From a virus: a DNA stretch of 51,960 nucleotides. The stretch lies in the IMG/VR virus record IMGVR_UViG_3300015371_001168, positions 1 through 51,960 of that record; one strand, given 5' to 3'. Under the pieces are notes generated by a model. The model searched no databases. It saw only the letters and a list, made by a program, of their open reading frames with translations, and was not told where the DNA came from. Position 1 is the first letter of the stretch, and each line of letters begins with the position of its first letter. A program made the position numbers and the translations under genes. Of this stretch, positions 33,030 to 41,967 are shown piece after piece.

Positions 33030-33667
33030 GGCTTACTATCTTCGGTGATTTGCCACAAAGCAAGGTCAAGGTCCACATAGGGGACGCATCTCAATGCGCT
33101 GTCAGGCGTGCAGTTGATCACTTCTATCTTCCTCGCCTGCAGTTCCTTAGCCAGTTCAGCGAACATCCTGATCCATTGCGGGTACAAATCCTTCGGCGTG
33201 GTCTTCAGTGGCGCTTCGTGCTCCTTGTGCCAATGCCCGCCCTGCATGTTGAAGCCGCACAGCAGTATCTTACGAACGCCCGTGTGCGCGGCGAGGTGGA
33301 CGGCTTGGTAACCACCGTTCCGGCCCGTGCGCAGATTGGCTGGATTAGGATCGAAGCCTCGATCACCCGTGTTTTTCAACACCAGCACCTCAGCGTGGGA
33401 CGTTTGCTCGAGACAGACCTTGTAGCCGAGAAACTCCAACGCTCCTTTCTTCTTGTAAATGTCCCACCAGCGAGCGTCGGACGCGAACAGCAGGTCGGCC
33501 CATGGCGCAAGCAGAAAATTATTGTTGATCGCAATGGTGCGCAGCGCTGTCACGTGCTGCACCTTCTTCGCCACCTCGGCGTTCATGCTTTCGCCACTAG
33601 CGAAGATCACCACCGCTTGGCCTTCCCACATGCGAGGCACCGTCCAAAACTTAGGTCCTGCCACCAT
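33011..33667 (-). CDS. DUF115-like glycan-related protein
   Basis: 218 residues. Seen: AVVIFASGESMNAEVAKKV, LRTIAINNNFLLAPWADLLFASDARWW and NGGYQAVHLAAHTGVRKILLCGFNMQGG. Known: 'GxGxSL/MN ... SNGGYxAxxLAxxxGxxxIxLxGxDM' is the DUF115 / motility-associated glycosyltransferase-like pattern. Lies directly after the collagen-like fibre gene, overlapping it by 17 bases, so fibre modification is a natural guess. Confidence 0.65.
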   Translation of the reverse strand: MVAGPKFWTVPRMWEGQAVVIFASGESMNAEVAKKVQHVTALRTIAINNNFLLAPWADLLFASDARWWDIYKKKGALEFLGYKVCLEQTSHAEVLVLKNTGDRGFDPNPANLRTGRNGGYQAVHLAAHTGVRKILLCGFNMQGGHWHKEHEAPLKTTPKDLYPQWIRMFAELAKELQARKIEVINCTPDSALRCVPYVDLDLALWQITEDSKPCALSA

Positions 33668-35288
33668 AGCCTCCCACACCGTTGTTCTTCGGTCCCGGTG
33701 GACCGCGCTCTCCATCTTTGCCGGGTGTGCCGTCCTTGCCGTCAGCACCACGCTTGACCGACATCTTCCAATTGGGTGACAGCCCGGGCTTGTCGTCAGT
33801 GTCCTGTTGGCAATGCCACTGTGATCCGCCCCACGTTACCGTGTCGCCGCGGCAGTAGTGGGCCTGTCGCCACACCCCGCGCCAAATCTGCGTGTTGGTC
33901 TTAATGCGTCGAGTGTGCTCTTTGCCGTTCGTGTAGCGCGTAGTCCGCACGACGATGCGACCATCGTCCTCGAATTCTTCGGTCTCGAAATCGATACCGT
34001 TCATCATCACCATCCACCCGGCTTCCTCGAGCGTGCCCTTAACGGGATCAGTAGAACGGAACGCGCGAATGGTGCCGCCAGCGTGGCTAGCGTAGGTGCC
34101 GCGGGCGTAACTGCGCGCAGTATCGATCGAGGACAAGACCTCAAGATGCAGTGCATCGCGACCCGCGGGGCCCGCAGTGCCGTCTCTGCCGTCACGACCA
34201 TCCGCGCCATCCTTTCCTGCCGGCCCCTCCTTGGGCGGAGGAATTTGCAGCAGTATCGTTTCGAGCAGTGCGTCAACGTCAACCTCTTTCGCATTAAGAC
34301 CTGGCGCGCCATCCTTGCCGTCTACACCGTCGCGGCCATCCTTGCCAGCGGGGCCTTCTTTGCCATCGACGCCATCTCTACCTATCGCACCATCTTTTCC
34401 ATCAACACCGTCGCGACCATCTTTGCCGGCAATGCCGGGCGCTCCATCTTTTCCATCTACACCAGCAGCGCCGTCCTTCCCCGCAATGCCTGGCTCGCCT
34501 TTCTCACCGCGCTCGCCGGGTTCGCCGTTGAGTCCGGGTGACCCGTCTTTGCCGTTAAGGCCGTCCTTGCCATCTTTGCCGTCAACGCCATCCTTAGGCG
34601 GAGGGTACTCGGGCAGCACACCGCGAACGATGTCTGTGAGTCGCAGCAGATCAGCGTCGAAGTCTTTCCCATCCTTGCCGTTCGCGCCGTCCTTGCCATC
34701 TACTCCATCTCTACCTGCTGCGCCGTCCTTGCCATCTACGCCAGCAGCACCGTCATTGCCGCGTTCTCCCGGTGCACCATCTTTGCCATCCACGCCATCG
34801 CGACCATCTTTGCCATCCACTCCATCGCGACCATCCTTCGGCACTGGAATCTGCTCCAGCGCTTTGAGGATCTCCTCTTGCACTTTGGCCGCAACTTCCT
34901 TGCTCAGTACTTCAACGTCTACATCTTTTCCCGCTGCGCCGTCAGCGCCGCGTTCGCCTGGCACGCCTTGCGGACCGCGCTCACCGGCAATTCCTGCCAA
35001 CCCATCCGACCCTTTCTCACCACGTTCGCCGGGTGCGCCGTCCTTGCCATCTACTCCATCTCTACCTGCTGCGCCGTCCTTGCCATCGACACCATCCTTA
35101 CCATCTTTTACCTGAGGCAAAGCGTCCCACAAGCGCTGCACATCGACAGCAACCTTTTTGCTTAGCTCGTCATGGCCACGTTCGACCATCCCAACTTTTT
35201 CGTTGACCCCAACCAACTGTCGGGATAGGTAACTCTTCACCGCGATGAAGATTTGATCAGCCAATACTTGGACATCGTTAGGCATCAT
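33651..35288 (-). CDS. Collagen-like fibre protein, Lys/Asp type, with sugar-binding module
   Basis: 545 residues. A helical N-terminus (residues 1-55) precedes Gly-X-Y repeats rich in GKDG/GVDG/GRDG (about 55-390), broken three times by similar helical segments that end PPPKDG or PVPKDG. The C-terminal 150 residues contain WRGVWRQAHYCRGDTVTWGG and CQQDTDDKPGLSPNWKM, a CBM5/12 (chitin-binding-like) pattern found in phage fibres, and a short final Gly-X-Y tail. Expected to be trimeric. ATGs at 35288 and 35285 are both possible; the second has better spacing to AAGGAA. Confidence 0.85.
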   Translation of the reverse strand: MMPNDVQVLADQIFIAVKSYLSRQLVGVNEKVGMVERGHDELSKKVAVDVQRLWDALPQVKDGKDGVDGKDGAAGRDGVDGKDGAPGERGEKGSDGLAGIAGERGPQGVPGERGADGAAGKDVDVEVLSKEVAAKVQEEILKALEQIPVPKDGRDGVDGKDGRDGVDGKDGAPGERGNDGAAGVDGKDGAAGRDGVDGKDGANGKDGKDFDADLLRLTDIVRGVLPEYPPPKDGVDGKDGKDGLNGKDGSPGLNGEPGERGEKGEPGIAGKDGAAGVDGKDGAPGIAGKDGRDGVDGKDGAIGRDGVDGKEGPAGKDGRDGVDGKDGAPGLNAKEVDVDALLETILLQIPPPKEGPAGKDGADGRDGRDGTAGPAGRDALHLEVLSSIDTARSYARGTYASHAGGTIRAFRSTDPVKGTLEEAGWMVMMNGIDFETEEFEDDGRIVVRTTRYTNGKEHTRRIKTNTQIWRGVWRQAHYCRGDTVTWGGSQWHCQQDTDDKPGLSPNWKMSVKRGADGKDGTPGKDGERGPPGPKNNGVGGYGGRT

Positions 35289-35319
35289 GGTTCCTTCAGA
35301 TCGCGGCTGGCTCCACGAG

Positions 35320-35589
35320 TCACTTTGCAATCGCCAGCTTTACTTCACGCTCTATCGCTTTGTCCGCGAAGCCATCCAACCCGCCGGGGATCAGCAACAT
35401 TCCTTCGGCCCGACGTTGAGCATACTGCGGCCCTATACCACGCTGCTCGATTCGCAGCAGCCGCATGACTTCCATTTCGTGGTCGTCGCTTGTTTCAAGC
35501 GGCCCGGTGCAGCAAGGCTCACCCGGTTCGTCACTCTTGATTTGCTTGTGACAAACCGGGCACCCGAACACGTAGGTCGCCTTCTTCAT
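35320..35589 (-). CDS. Small Cys-rich (zinc ribbon-like) protein
   Basis: 89 residues, start by TGATG overlap. CPVCHKQIKSDEPGEPCC near the N-terminus looks like a zinc knuckle; the second half has EMEVMRLLRIEQRG and a helical end. Common in phage fibre regions as a protein of unknown role. No enzymatic motif. Confidence 0.6.
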   Translation of the reverse strand: MKKATYVFGCPVCHKQIKSDEPGEPCCTGPLETSDDHEMEVMRLLRIEQRGIGPQYAQRRAEGMLLIPGGLDGFADKAIEREVKLAIAK

Positions 35590-35918
35590 CACGCGTACTC
35601 GTAACCTGCAATGTGCGAGATGCAGTTGGTACCCGTCGCATTGCTGGTCGCGTCGATTGCGTGAGCGCTGTTCACTGCTGTGACCCACCAACCATTGAGC
35701 ACGTAGATCTGATTCGAGGTCAACGGCTGCGCATCCAGCAACCGCGTACCCGCTGCATCCGCGCCGAACGCTACCGTCAACGTGATGGCAGTGGTCTTCG
35801 CCGTTGCGCTAATCGTCCGCACAATGCCGTTCGTCGCTGCCGGCGACACATACGCCGCGGGCGTGGAGGTGAGCGCTTGGGCAGGTCCAATCAAAGTCTT
35901 GGGAACATACGTTGCCAT
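35589..35918 (-). CDS. Small virion-associated beta-rich protein
   Basis: 109 residues with AAGGAA upstream. Ala/Thr-rich, mostly beta (AYVSPAATNGIVRTISATAKTTAITLTVAFG is typical: NGIVRTI, TLTVAFG, IYVLNGWWV). Similar small proteins with '...AA.TA...VPA....I......NT...VTLT......' decorate phage heads or tails. Assigned as structural by pattern and position only. Confidence 0.6.
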   Translation of the reverse strand: MATYVPKTLIGPAQALTSTPAAYVSPAATNGIVRTISATAKTTAITLTVAFGADAAGTRLLDAQPLTSNQIYVLNGWWVTAVNSAHAIDATSNATGTNCISHIAGYEYA

Positions 35919-35946
35919 TTTGTTTCCTTCTCCTATCGGTTAAAAA

Positions 35947-36219
35947 TTACCGCATCGCTTTGGTAAGCATCGCTACTGCATCTACATCGGCCCTGCAACT
36001 TCTCTTCTGCAGAAACTTCCTGCGCTGATAGCTTTCCTTCAACACCACCATGTGACACGCCTTGCATGGCGCATTCCACCGAGTGTCATATCTACGCCAA
36101 TTGAAAAACTCAATGGTCTCGGGGAACCACCGTTTACATCTGGAACATAAACGCTCCTTCACAGCACCATTCATTCGGTGGTTGTATAGGCTAACTGCAC
36201 CTTTTTGCCGACCCGTCAT
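35947..36219 (-). CDS. Short zinc-finger protein (HNH-endonuclease-like N-terminus)
   Basis: 90 residues, basic. CSRCKRWFPETIEFFNWRRYD and PCKACHMVV give two CxxC pairs separated by about 30 residues. Known: this is the N-terminal zinc module of many phage HNH endonucleases. The HNH core that should follow is missing, so this is either a truncated homing endonuclease or a stand-alone zinc protein. Located between structural genes, where free-standing homing genes often insert. Confidence 0.6.
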   Translation of the reverse strand: MTGRQKGAVSLYNHRMNGAVKERLCSRCKRWFPETIEFFNWRRYDTRWNAPCKACHMVVLKESYQRRKFLQKRSCRADVDAVAMLTKAMR

Positions 36220-36220
36220 A

Positions 36221-38071
36221 TCAATTGGTCAACTGATCGAAAGTTTTGATGCTCGCTTGCGCCAACCCCAATACCGTCTTATGCGAACCCTTCGCCAATC
36301 CCACCGTCGTTTTCCAAGTGCCGGTGACGGCCGGAGTGCCGCCAAAGATTTGAAAAGCATTCGCTTGAAACGCTGTGACCTGAAATGCCGTCCCCATCAC
36401 AGCTGTGACAACTTCTTTGAATGTCAAGATTGCCGCATAACCGTCGGTCGCATCACCCGCAGTATAGGAAAAGTTGTAGGTCCCTGTTGAACTCAGCGGC
36501 GCGAACATCATGCCGCCGGTAAAGAATTGAGTGCTGTCCTTTTCCTCGATCGCAATGGCCCAATTCGCGTCCGCCGGACTGGAGCCTGAAGACGTGATTA
36601 CAGCATTGCCAGTACCGCTGTCATTGAAGGCCAGAGCAACGCCGATTGCTAGTTCGGTCGCTTGCGCAGTGGTGCTCGTTGACCCGCTATTGAACGGCGA
36701 CGATACATCGTGCACCAATGAAACCGACTTATCAAAACTCGCCGTTGCCGCGCTCGCAATCTCGATCGCCCAAGTGCTGGCGAACACCGATATGCTCGTA
36801 GTCACCGAGAACACATGATCCACGCCACCATTGCCGTTCTGGCAATAGTAGATGCGCAAGCGTCCTCCATCGGCCGCGCCCGTGCCGGAATCGATCTCGG
36901 TCCCGAGTTGCGTCCAGGTGTTGCCAGAAGCAGATCCGCCAATGGTGTCAGCAAAACTTGTGATCGTTGCGCTGTCCAGTATGCACATCGCCACCACGAA
37001 CGTTGAACCCGTGGTAGTGGTGACTGGAACGGTGCTATGCGGATTAACCTCGCCACCAGATGTAGTGATCTTCTTCGACGCAGCCCCAATATGGATGCCG
37101 GTCTGCGCAGCCGTATATTGATCTGGGCCAATGTCCCACAACCCGGAGCGCGTCGCGTCGTCAATATCCGTGCTGAAGGCGTAATAGGAATCGGCGGACA
37201 GGTCTGCGCCCTTCCTCCGCGCGCCTTGGTCGTTGACGGTCAAATGAAAGTCTTCGCTACCCGCATTGGAGAAATTGAATTCATAGCCATAATACGAATG
37301 CGTTCCGGGCGGGACGCCAGAGCGGTTATTCTCACTGTTGTAATCACTGCCGGCGAAGAACGGAGGCTGGAAACTGGCCGTGCAGTTATAGCCAAGACAA
37401 TTCTTCACCAACATTTTCGACGCGGTATCGGAGAACCCAGACCCGCAGTTGTATGCCCCGCAGTTGTAGAAACGCGCACCATTCAACGTCGCAAGAAAAC
37501 CCGACGTACAATCCATAGCAATGCAGTTGGCCACGACTCCAGTCGTGACCGTGCCGCTGGTGGTGCTTAACTCGTATCCCGCCGCGTTGCCTGAGGTGAC
37601 GTTTCCCTTGACGATGCAATTCGTAACGCGGCAATCAATGTCACTGACTGTTTGATTGGCATTCGTGGTCTTGATGCCAATGTATGAAGCACCATCACTG
37701 ATCGTAAGCTTGATCTGGATGCAATCTATCCGCAGATGCTCCGCCAGATTGTTATAGAGCGCGTTGTTGTTGGTGATCTCCAGCCGATAGATGCTGGTAT
37801 TGTAGGTGCCGGTATGCCGTTGACCGCCCTGCGTGGTAATCAGGATGTAGTTGGCGGCGCTCGTCGTGTGATTGAATGGCGTCTGGAAATTCGCTGTAGT
37901 GTCTGCTCCACCCGATCCGTCGCAATAAATCGTATAGGCATCCGTCAACGTTCCCGGCAGCGCCGTCAACGCTGCATTCAACGACACATAGGCACGCGTC
38001 GCCCCTGCGGTGCCGTTCGTGGTGCCGTCACCGCCGGCCGTGCTCGCTGTGTTGACGTAGCGAATTTGCAT
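36221..38071 (-). CDS. Beta-helix-like tail spike or fibre protein
   Basis: 616 residues. The N-terminus MQIRYVNTASTAGGDGTTNG, with AALTALPGTLTDAYTIYCDG, and the following short-strand repeats (about 30-310; IDCIQIKLTISDG, DCRVTNCIVKG, VVANCIAMDC) are typical of parallel beta-helix proteins. The second half is a beta-sandwich-like domain (GNTWTQLGT, RLRIYYCQN) related to the protein at 40974. It ends with AFQVTAFQANAFQIF and a KTTVGLA/KTVLGLA repeat. Likely a virion surface protein, perhaps glycan-binding. Confidence 0.7.
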   Translation of the reverse strand: MQIRYVNTASTAGGDGTTNGTAGATRAYVSLNAALTALPGTLTDAYTIYCDGSGGADTTANFQTPFNHTTSAANYILITTQGGQRHTGTYNTSIYRLEITNNNALYNNLAEHLRIDCIQIKLTISDGASYIGIKTTNANQTVSDIDCRVTNCIVKGNVTSGNAAGYELSTTSGTVTTGVVANCIAMDCTSGFLATLNGARFYNCGAYNCGSGFSDTASKMLVKNCLGYNCTASFQPPFFAGSDYNSENNRSGVPPGTHSYYGYEFNFSNAGSEDFHLTVNDQGARRKGADLSADSYYAFSTDIDDATRSGLWDIGPDQYTAAQTGIHIGAASKKITTSGGEVNPHSTVPVTTTTGSTFVVAMCILDSATITSFADTIGGSASGNTWTQLGTEIDSGTGAADGGRLRIYYCQNGNGGVDHVFSVTTSISVFASTWAIEIASAATASFDKSVSLVHDVSSPFNSGSTSTTAQATELAIGVALAFNDSGTGNAVITSSGSSPADANWAIAIEEKDSTQFFTGGMMFAPLSSTGTYNFSYTAGDATDGYAAILTFKEVVTAVMGTAFQVTAFQANAFQIFGGTPAVTGTWKTTVGLAKGSHKTVLGLAQASIKTFDQLTN

Positions 38072-38653
38072 CTACTTCGACTCCACTCGCTTGGTCAACG
38101 TAAGGTGTAGATCAACGATTGCATCCTTGTTGAACATAGCCGCATTGGCAATGTACTCTTGGTTCCGCACTCGAATGAGATCATGCAACCCGTAACCGAT
38201 GGTCACATCAAAATTGCACTTGAAGCCGGTATCATCAACCCAATTCTGAGCCGCGCGGAACTCCGCTGACAGCAGCGCAAAAAAGCCTTCGCCGATCGGC
38301 GGCCATTCGGCCCTAATATCATTATAGGTCTTACCGCTGCACCAGTAGGGCACGATGATGATCGCTTTACCTTCTGGCTTCAGCACTCGGTACAGTTCAT
38401 TCATGAAATGCACGCGACCCGCTGCGGTCAAATAATTGAGCAGGTAGTCTGAATGCACTTCATCCACGCTCGACGTTTTCCATGGCCACTGCCCGCTTGA
38501 CAGATCAACCACCATCACGCCGTCGACCTTGTTCTTGTCGACCGGAATAAAACCCGGTGGCGTGCGCTGCCCCTTGCCGGCACCAAGGTCCAAGCAGAGC
38601 CGATCACTTTCTTTCTCCTCGGTATATCGCAGCTTTTTATTCTTGCCTACCAT
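38072..38653 (-). CDS. Class I SAM-dependent methyltransferase
   Basis: 193 residues. The start follows the overlap with the upstream glycosyltransferase gene. Motif I LCLDLGAGKGQRTPPGFIPVD is clear; VDEVHSDYLLNYL and ELYRVLKPEGKAIIIVPYW complete the Rossmann pattern. An insert (NDIRAEWPPIGEGFFALLS) is typical of phage versions. The substrate is unknown; it pairs with the adjacent GT-A-like gene. Confidence 0.82.
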   Translation of the reverse strand: MVGKNKKLRYTEEKESDRLCLDLGAGKGQRTPPGFIPVDKNKVDGVMVVDLSSGQWPWKTSSVDEVHSDYLLNYLTAAGRVHFMNELYRVLKPEGKAIIIVPYWCSGKTYNDIRAEWPPIGEGFFALLSAEFRAAQNWVDDTGFKCNFDVTIGYGLHDLIRVRNQEYIANAAMFNKDAIVDLHLTLTKRVESK

Positions 38654-39363
38654 GTCGTGTCCGTCTCGCCTTCGTAGTGCCCAACCTTGACCGAGCAATC
38701 CACCGCGCAGCGATAGCCGTATTTCCTAAAGTCACTCCATGCGTACAGGTCCTGCGTCGACACGCCTTCCTTCGTCTGGGTAACAAACCAAGGCCGACGC
38801 AGTTTCTTGTCCTTGAACATCTTCAACCGCCACAGGTTGAAGCCCATCCCGGTGCCACAACATTCGACCAGACCGCCATTTGGATCTGGCAACTGCGGCC
38901 GGAAGTTGAGCACAGGATCGAACGGATCGCCCCAAATCTGCGCGCAGCCACCAAAGCCTTTCGTGAAGTACAGCCCACCGATGCAGGAGAAGCGCGGGTT
39001 TGTTTCCATCCGCTCGATCAAGCGCAGCAAGCCATCCGAGGGCACCATGTTGTCGTGCTCGATCGTAAGCAAATATTCCCAGGTGGAAAGTTCCGGATGC
39101 GCGAGGATATTCTCGATCGCTGCGCTGTAGGCCGCACCAACTTCCGTGCCGAGCGCCAGCATGCGGGTGACCGCATTGTTCGGCGGAAAGATGAGACTCC
39201 AATGCGACAATGCAACCTTGGCCCAGATCCTTTCCGCTGCTGGCATCAGCACGATCACACGCTGCCGCTTCCACGCAGCGGAATCGGCCAAGCGCTTGCC
39301 AGTTCTTTTCGGATCGCCGTTGTGCCAACCGGCGGTTTCCATCATTACGATTTGTGGTTTCAT
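38647..39363 (-). CDS. GT2-like glycosyltransferase
   Basis: 238 residues, starting by TGATG overlap. Seen: YSAAIENILAHPELSTWEYLLTIEHDNMVPSDGLLRLIE (points: YLLTIEHDN acts as the DxD-like metal site), FSCIGGLYF, CGTGMGFNLWRL and SEDLYAW-like STQDLYAWSDFRKYGY. Known: this is the GT2 / GT-A pattern of phage-encoded transferases. Would transfer a sugar to an unidentified acceptor. Confidence 0.8.
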   Translation of the reverse strand: MKPQIVMMETAGWHNGDPKRTGKRLADSAAWKRQRVIVLMPAAERIWAKVALSHWSLIFPPNNAVTRMLALGTEVGAAYSAAIENILAHPELSTWEYLLTIEHDNMVPSDGLLRLIERMETNPRFSCIGGLYFTKGFGGCAQIWGDPFDPVLNFRPQLPDPNGGLVECCGTGMGFNLWRLKMFKDKKLRRPWFVTQTKEGVSTQDLYAWSDFRKYGYRCAVDCSVKVGHYEGETDTTW

Positions 39364-40397
39364 CAGTATGTAGATTGCATGTAGTTCCACACGCGACGAT
39401 GTAGCCCGCCAATATTGCGAATGTCTGATGTAGCGATCGTCGCTGGCGGTGATGTGGTAGTGGTCGCAAAGAAGCCATGAAACGCGAGCATCGCGCTCGA
39501 CGTATTGCTCGTTGATTTGCCCGGAGCCTTGTAACTGCGATTGTTGAATTCCATCGCGCAGACATGGCTGAACGTCTGTCCTCCGGTACCGGCGGAATAT
39601 GCCGTAGCGCCACTCGCAGTGTTACTTGCGGTAGCATTCCACATCACTGCCATGTAATAGGCTCCCGGCGGCAACGTGGTAGCGAATGGAAATGCATTGA
39701 CGCTCTGACCCGCAATATATGCGGCCACATTGGTAATGAGATTGTCGGCCAATGTGGAAGCGCCAGTCGAAGCACCGACTGAAGTCGTGCCCGACGTGGA
39801 CGTGCTGCCGTAGGTCATTCCCCCTGATGCATCAAACTGACTGGGAAAACTGATATTCAAGTAGTTTGAGATCGAGATCGAATTGGTCGCGCCGGTAGTT
39901 ACTCGACGTTCCCACGTGTAGAGCTGCGAAACTTCAGTGGTCCAAACCGATTCCAAGCGAGAGGTGCTGGCACCGGTGCCCAATTTGTAAATCGCGATCT
40001 GCGTGCTCCACGTCTGGTAGCGCGTATTGGATCCAGTCGACACCGCCGAATACACCGAGCCATTCACAAACTGTTGCGAAGCACTTGCCAAGAAATTGAT
40101 TTGGCCGCTGCCGATGCCATGCGGCAGCACAAAGGGATCGACCAGATAGCTGTTGTTCGTGATCGATGACAGAGTGGAGTTGGTGTTCTGCGCCCAGAAC
40201 GGCTCAAAGAATCCAAGGGTGAACATCTCGCTCGCGGCCACCGCGACAGTGTTCGCATGCGCCGAATTCCAATCGCTGGGGCGCACCAAGTCCGTCGCTG
40301 CCATCGTCTGCGTACCGCCCGAACTATTGTTGACGGTTACGGTGCCGGTGAAATCAGGAATCGTGTTGCTTTTGACGTGACTTACTGTAAGCGGCAT
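39363..40397 (-). CDS. Tail fibre-like virion protein
   Basis: 344 residues. The N-terminus contains TVSHVKSNTIPDFTGTVTVNN and MAATDLVRPSDWNSAHA, a motif seen at the start of many phage fibre proteins. The rest is beta-rich and low in charge, with many Ser/Thr/Gly (TSGTTSVGASTGASTLAD). No enzyme motif. The Thr/Ser-rich surface would suit O-glycosylation by its neighbours. Confidence 0.65.
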   Translation of the reverse strand: MPLTVSHVKSNTIPDFTGTVTVNNSSGGTQTMAATDLVRPSDWNSAHANTVAVAASEMFTLGFFEPFWAQNTNSTLSSITNNSYLVDPFVLPHGIGSGQINFLASASQQFVNGSVYSAVSTGSNTRYQTWSTQIAIYKLGTGASTSRLESVWTTEVSQLYTWERRVTTGATNSISISNYLNISFPSQFDASGGMTYGSTSTSGTTSVGASTGASTLADNLITNVAAYIAGQSVNAFPFATTLPPGAYYMAVMWNATASNTASGATAYSAGTGGQTFSHVCAMEFNNRSYKAPGKSTSNTSSAMLAFHGFFATTTTSPPATIATSDIRNIGGLHRRVWNYMQSTY

Positions 40398-40398
40398 T

Positions 40399-40977
40399 TC
40401 ATAACCCCATCGCGGCTAGCCGCGCTTTGGCTGGCTTCGACTTGAATGCAAACGCGTGCAGGTTGTACCCATCTTCTGCGACCAAGACCGTTTGAAACCG
40501 CGCCGCGCGCAAGGCTTTGGTGAGCGACGCTCGAGTGAATGCAGTCTTGTGACAGTAGAACAAATTGCCGCCTGCGATCTGCTTGCTCCAGCCGTACATC
40601 ACATCGTGAAAAGTGATCGGTCCACCGGGTGATTGGTACCATACGTCATCGATCTGCTTCTCGTCCTTCACCAGACTGTTGCACAAGGCCATCACGTCCG
40701 GCACCGCTATGTTCGCAAAGCCAACATCTTTCAGCACGTGACCAAACCCAGACAGTACCGAGAACACTTCATGCTTGTGAAAATGCTCCAGGCAGTGCGA
40801 GCAGAATACCGCGTCATACTTGCTTCCAGGCAAGGTCGCCAGCTTGCGCGCATCCCAACAAATGTCCGGCTTAACGTTTGGATCAATATCCAGCACATCA
40901 CATTCCCAGCCTTGAAAGACCCGAGGCAAATTCTCATCGCCGTTACTGCCACCACCCACATTGAGTACCCGCTTCAT
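40399..40977 (-). CDS. Class I SAM-dependent methyltransferase
   Basis: 192 residues; the start is set by ATGA overlap. VLNVGGGSNGDENLPRVFQGWECDVLDIDP (motif I LNVGGGS and acidic DIDP), YDAVFCSHCLEHFHKHEV and a later GPITFHDVMYGW block. Known: this is a methyltransferase type 11 found beside glycosyltransferases in phages. Likely modifies a glycan or fibre. Confidence 0.82.
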   Translation of the reverse strand: MKRVLNVGGGSNGDENLPRVFQGWECDVLDIDPNVKPDICWDARKLATLPGSKYDAVFCSHCLEHFHKHEVFSVLSGFGHVLKDVGFANIAVPDVMALCNSLVKDEKQIDDVWYQSPGGPITFHDVMYGWSKQIAGGNLFYCHKTAFTRASLTKALRAARFQTVLVAEDGYNLHAFAFKSKPAKARLAAMGL

Positions 40978-41963
40978 TTGGCCTTGAGCGTGATGATCAT
41001 TGCCCCGCCACCGCCAGCCGGGTTGTAGGTGAACGTGGTCGACTGCGCACCCGTCACCGTCAATGCTTTCCACGACATCATGCCCTGCCGACCACTGCTG
41101 GCCACGCTGTCTATTGCATCCAAGTAACCTACACCCGTCGTGATCGACGAGACAACGTTGGCAGTCCACGTGAACGCAAAGGCTGCTTCAGCCGCTTGCG
41201 TGGTTACAGCGGTGGTGCCAGTCGTTTGCGTCGCGGCATTGGCAGTAGTCCAGTTGGCGAATACATCCAAGGGCGCAGCCGACGCACCCACCGCTTCTGC
41301 GACCAACATGCCAGCCGCCGCATTGCCACCGAAAGTGATCGTAACCACATGACCAGAACCGCCGACAATGTTGTAGGCAAGATAGGTCCGCATCTCACGA
41401 CCAAAGAACGTCGTTGGCGTTCCCACCTGCGTGTAGGTATTGCCTTTGTTGTCCGACACCGCTGTAACAGCTGGCCCCGAGTTCAAGCCCAGCGTTACCA
41501 CCAGCGTCGAATTGTTTTGCGTAGTCATCGCAGGCGTAGAGAGCGTCGTACCAAAGGCGTCATTCTTGGCCACAGCGCCCAGCGTGATCACACCCGTTCC
41601 ACCCCCACCGCCTCCACCACCGCTTGCAATCAATACCGGCGCACTCAACGCAGCGGGAGGAGGTGGACGCGTCGCCTGCGCCACCGACTCATACGCGGGA
41701 TCATTGAAATTGCGTACTTTGAAGGTGAAGTTCCCGTAAGGGAATGTGGCCAAGTTCAAGGTGTACGTGCACAGAGTCGAACTCTCCTTGACTCCGGGCA
41801 GCGCCGGGCCGTAGTCAGCCGGTGCCGGATTCCATTTATTGGCCACGTAAAAAGTGCAGCTCGTGACGGACGAAGCAACATCCGCCGCGAGCTTAGTTGC
41901 ATCGCTTGGTCCCGGTAGCGCTAGGGTAGCCGCGAGCAAGGCACCCCACTTGAGCTTAGACAT
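40974..41963 (-). CDS. Secreted beta-rich protein sharing a domain with the spike at 36221
   Basis: 329 residues with a signal peptide (MSKLKWGALLAATLALPGPSDA). A short Cys-containing domain (ASSVTSCTFYV; CTYTLNLATFPYGNFTFKVRN) is followed by a Pro/Gly linker (SGGGGGGGGTG) and a domain (VSDNKGNTYTQVG, MRTYLAYNIVGGSGHVVTITFGG) that matches the second half of the spike protein. Export by Sec would place it outside the cytoplasm, unusual for a virion protein. Confidence 0.65.
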   Translation of the reverse strand: MSKLKWGALLAATLALPGPSDATKLAADVASSVTSCTFYVANKWNPAPADYGPALPGVKESSTLCTYTLNLATFPYGNFTFKVRNFNDPAYESVAQATRPPPPAALSAPVLIASGGGGGGGGTGVITLGAVAKNDAFGTTLSTPAMTTQNNSTLVVTLGLNSGPAVTAVSDNKGNTYTQVGTPTTFFGREMRTYLAYNIVGGSGHVVTITFGGNAAAGMLVAEAVGASAAPLDVFANWTTANAATQTTGTTAVTTQAAEAAFAFTWTANVVSSITTGVGYLDAIDSVASSGRQGMMSWKALTVTGAQSTTFTYNPAGGGGAMIITLKAK

Positions 41964-41967
41964 TGGA

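Noticed and set aside
34177-35115. 312-codon plus-strand frame of Ser-Pro-Leu repeats
   Set aside because: Antisense of the GKDG/GVDG collagen repeats; low-complexity shadow.
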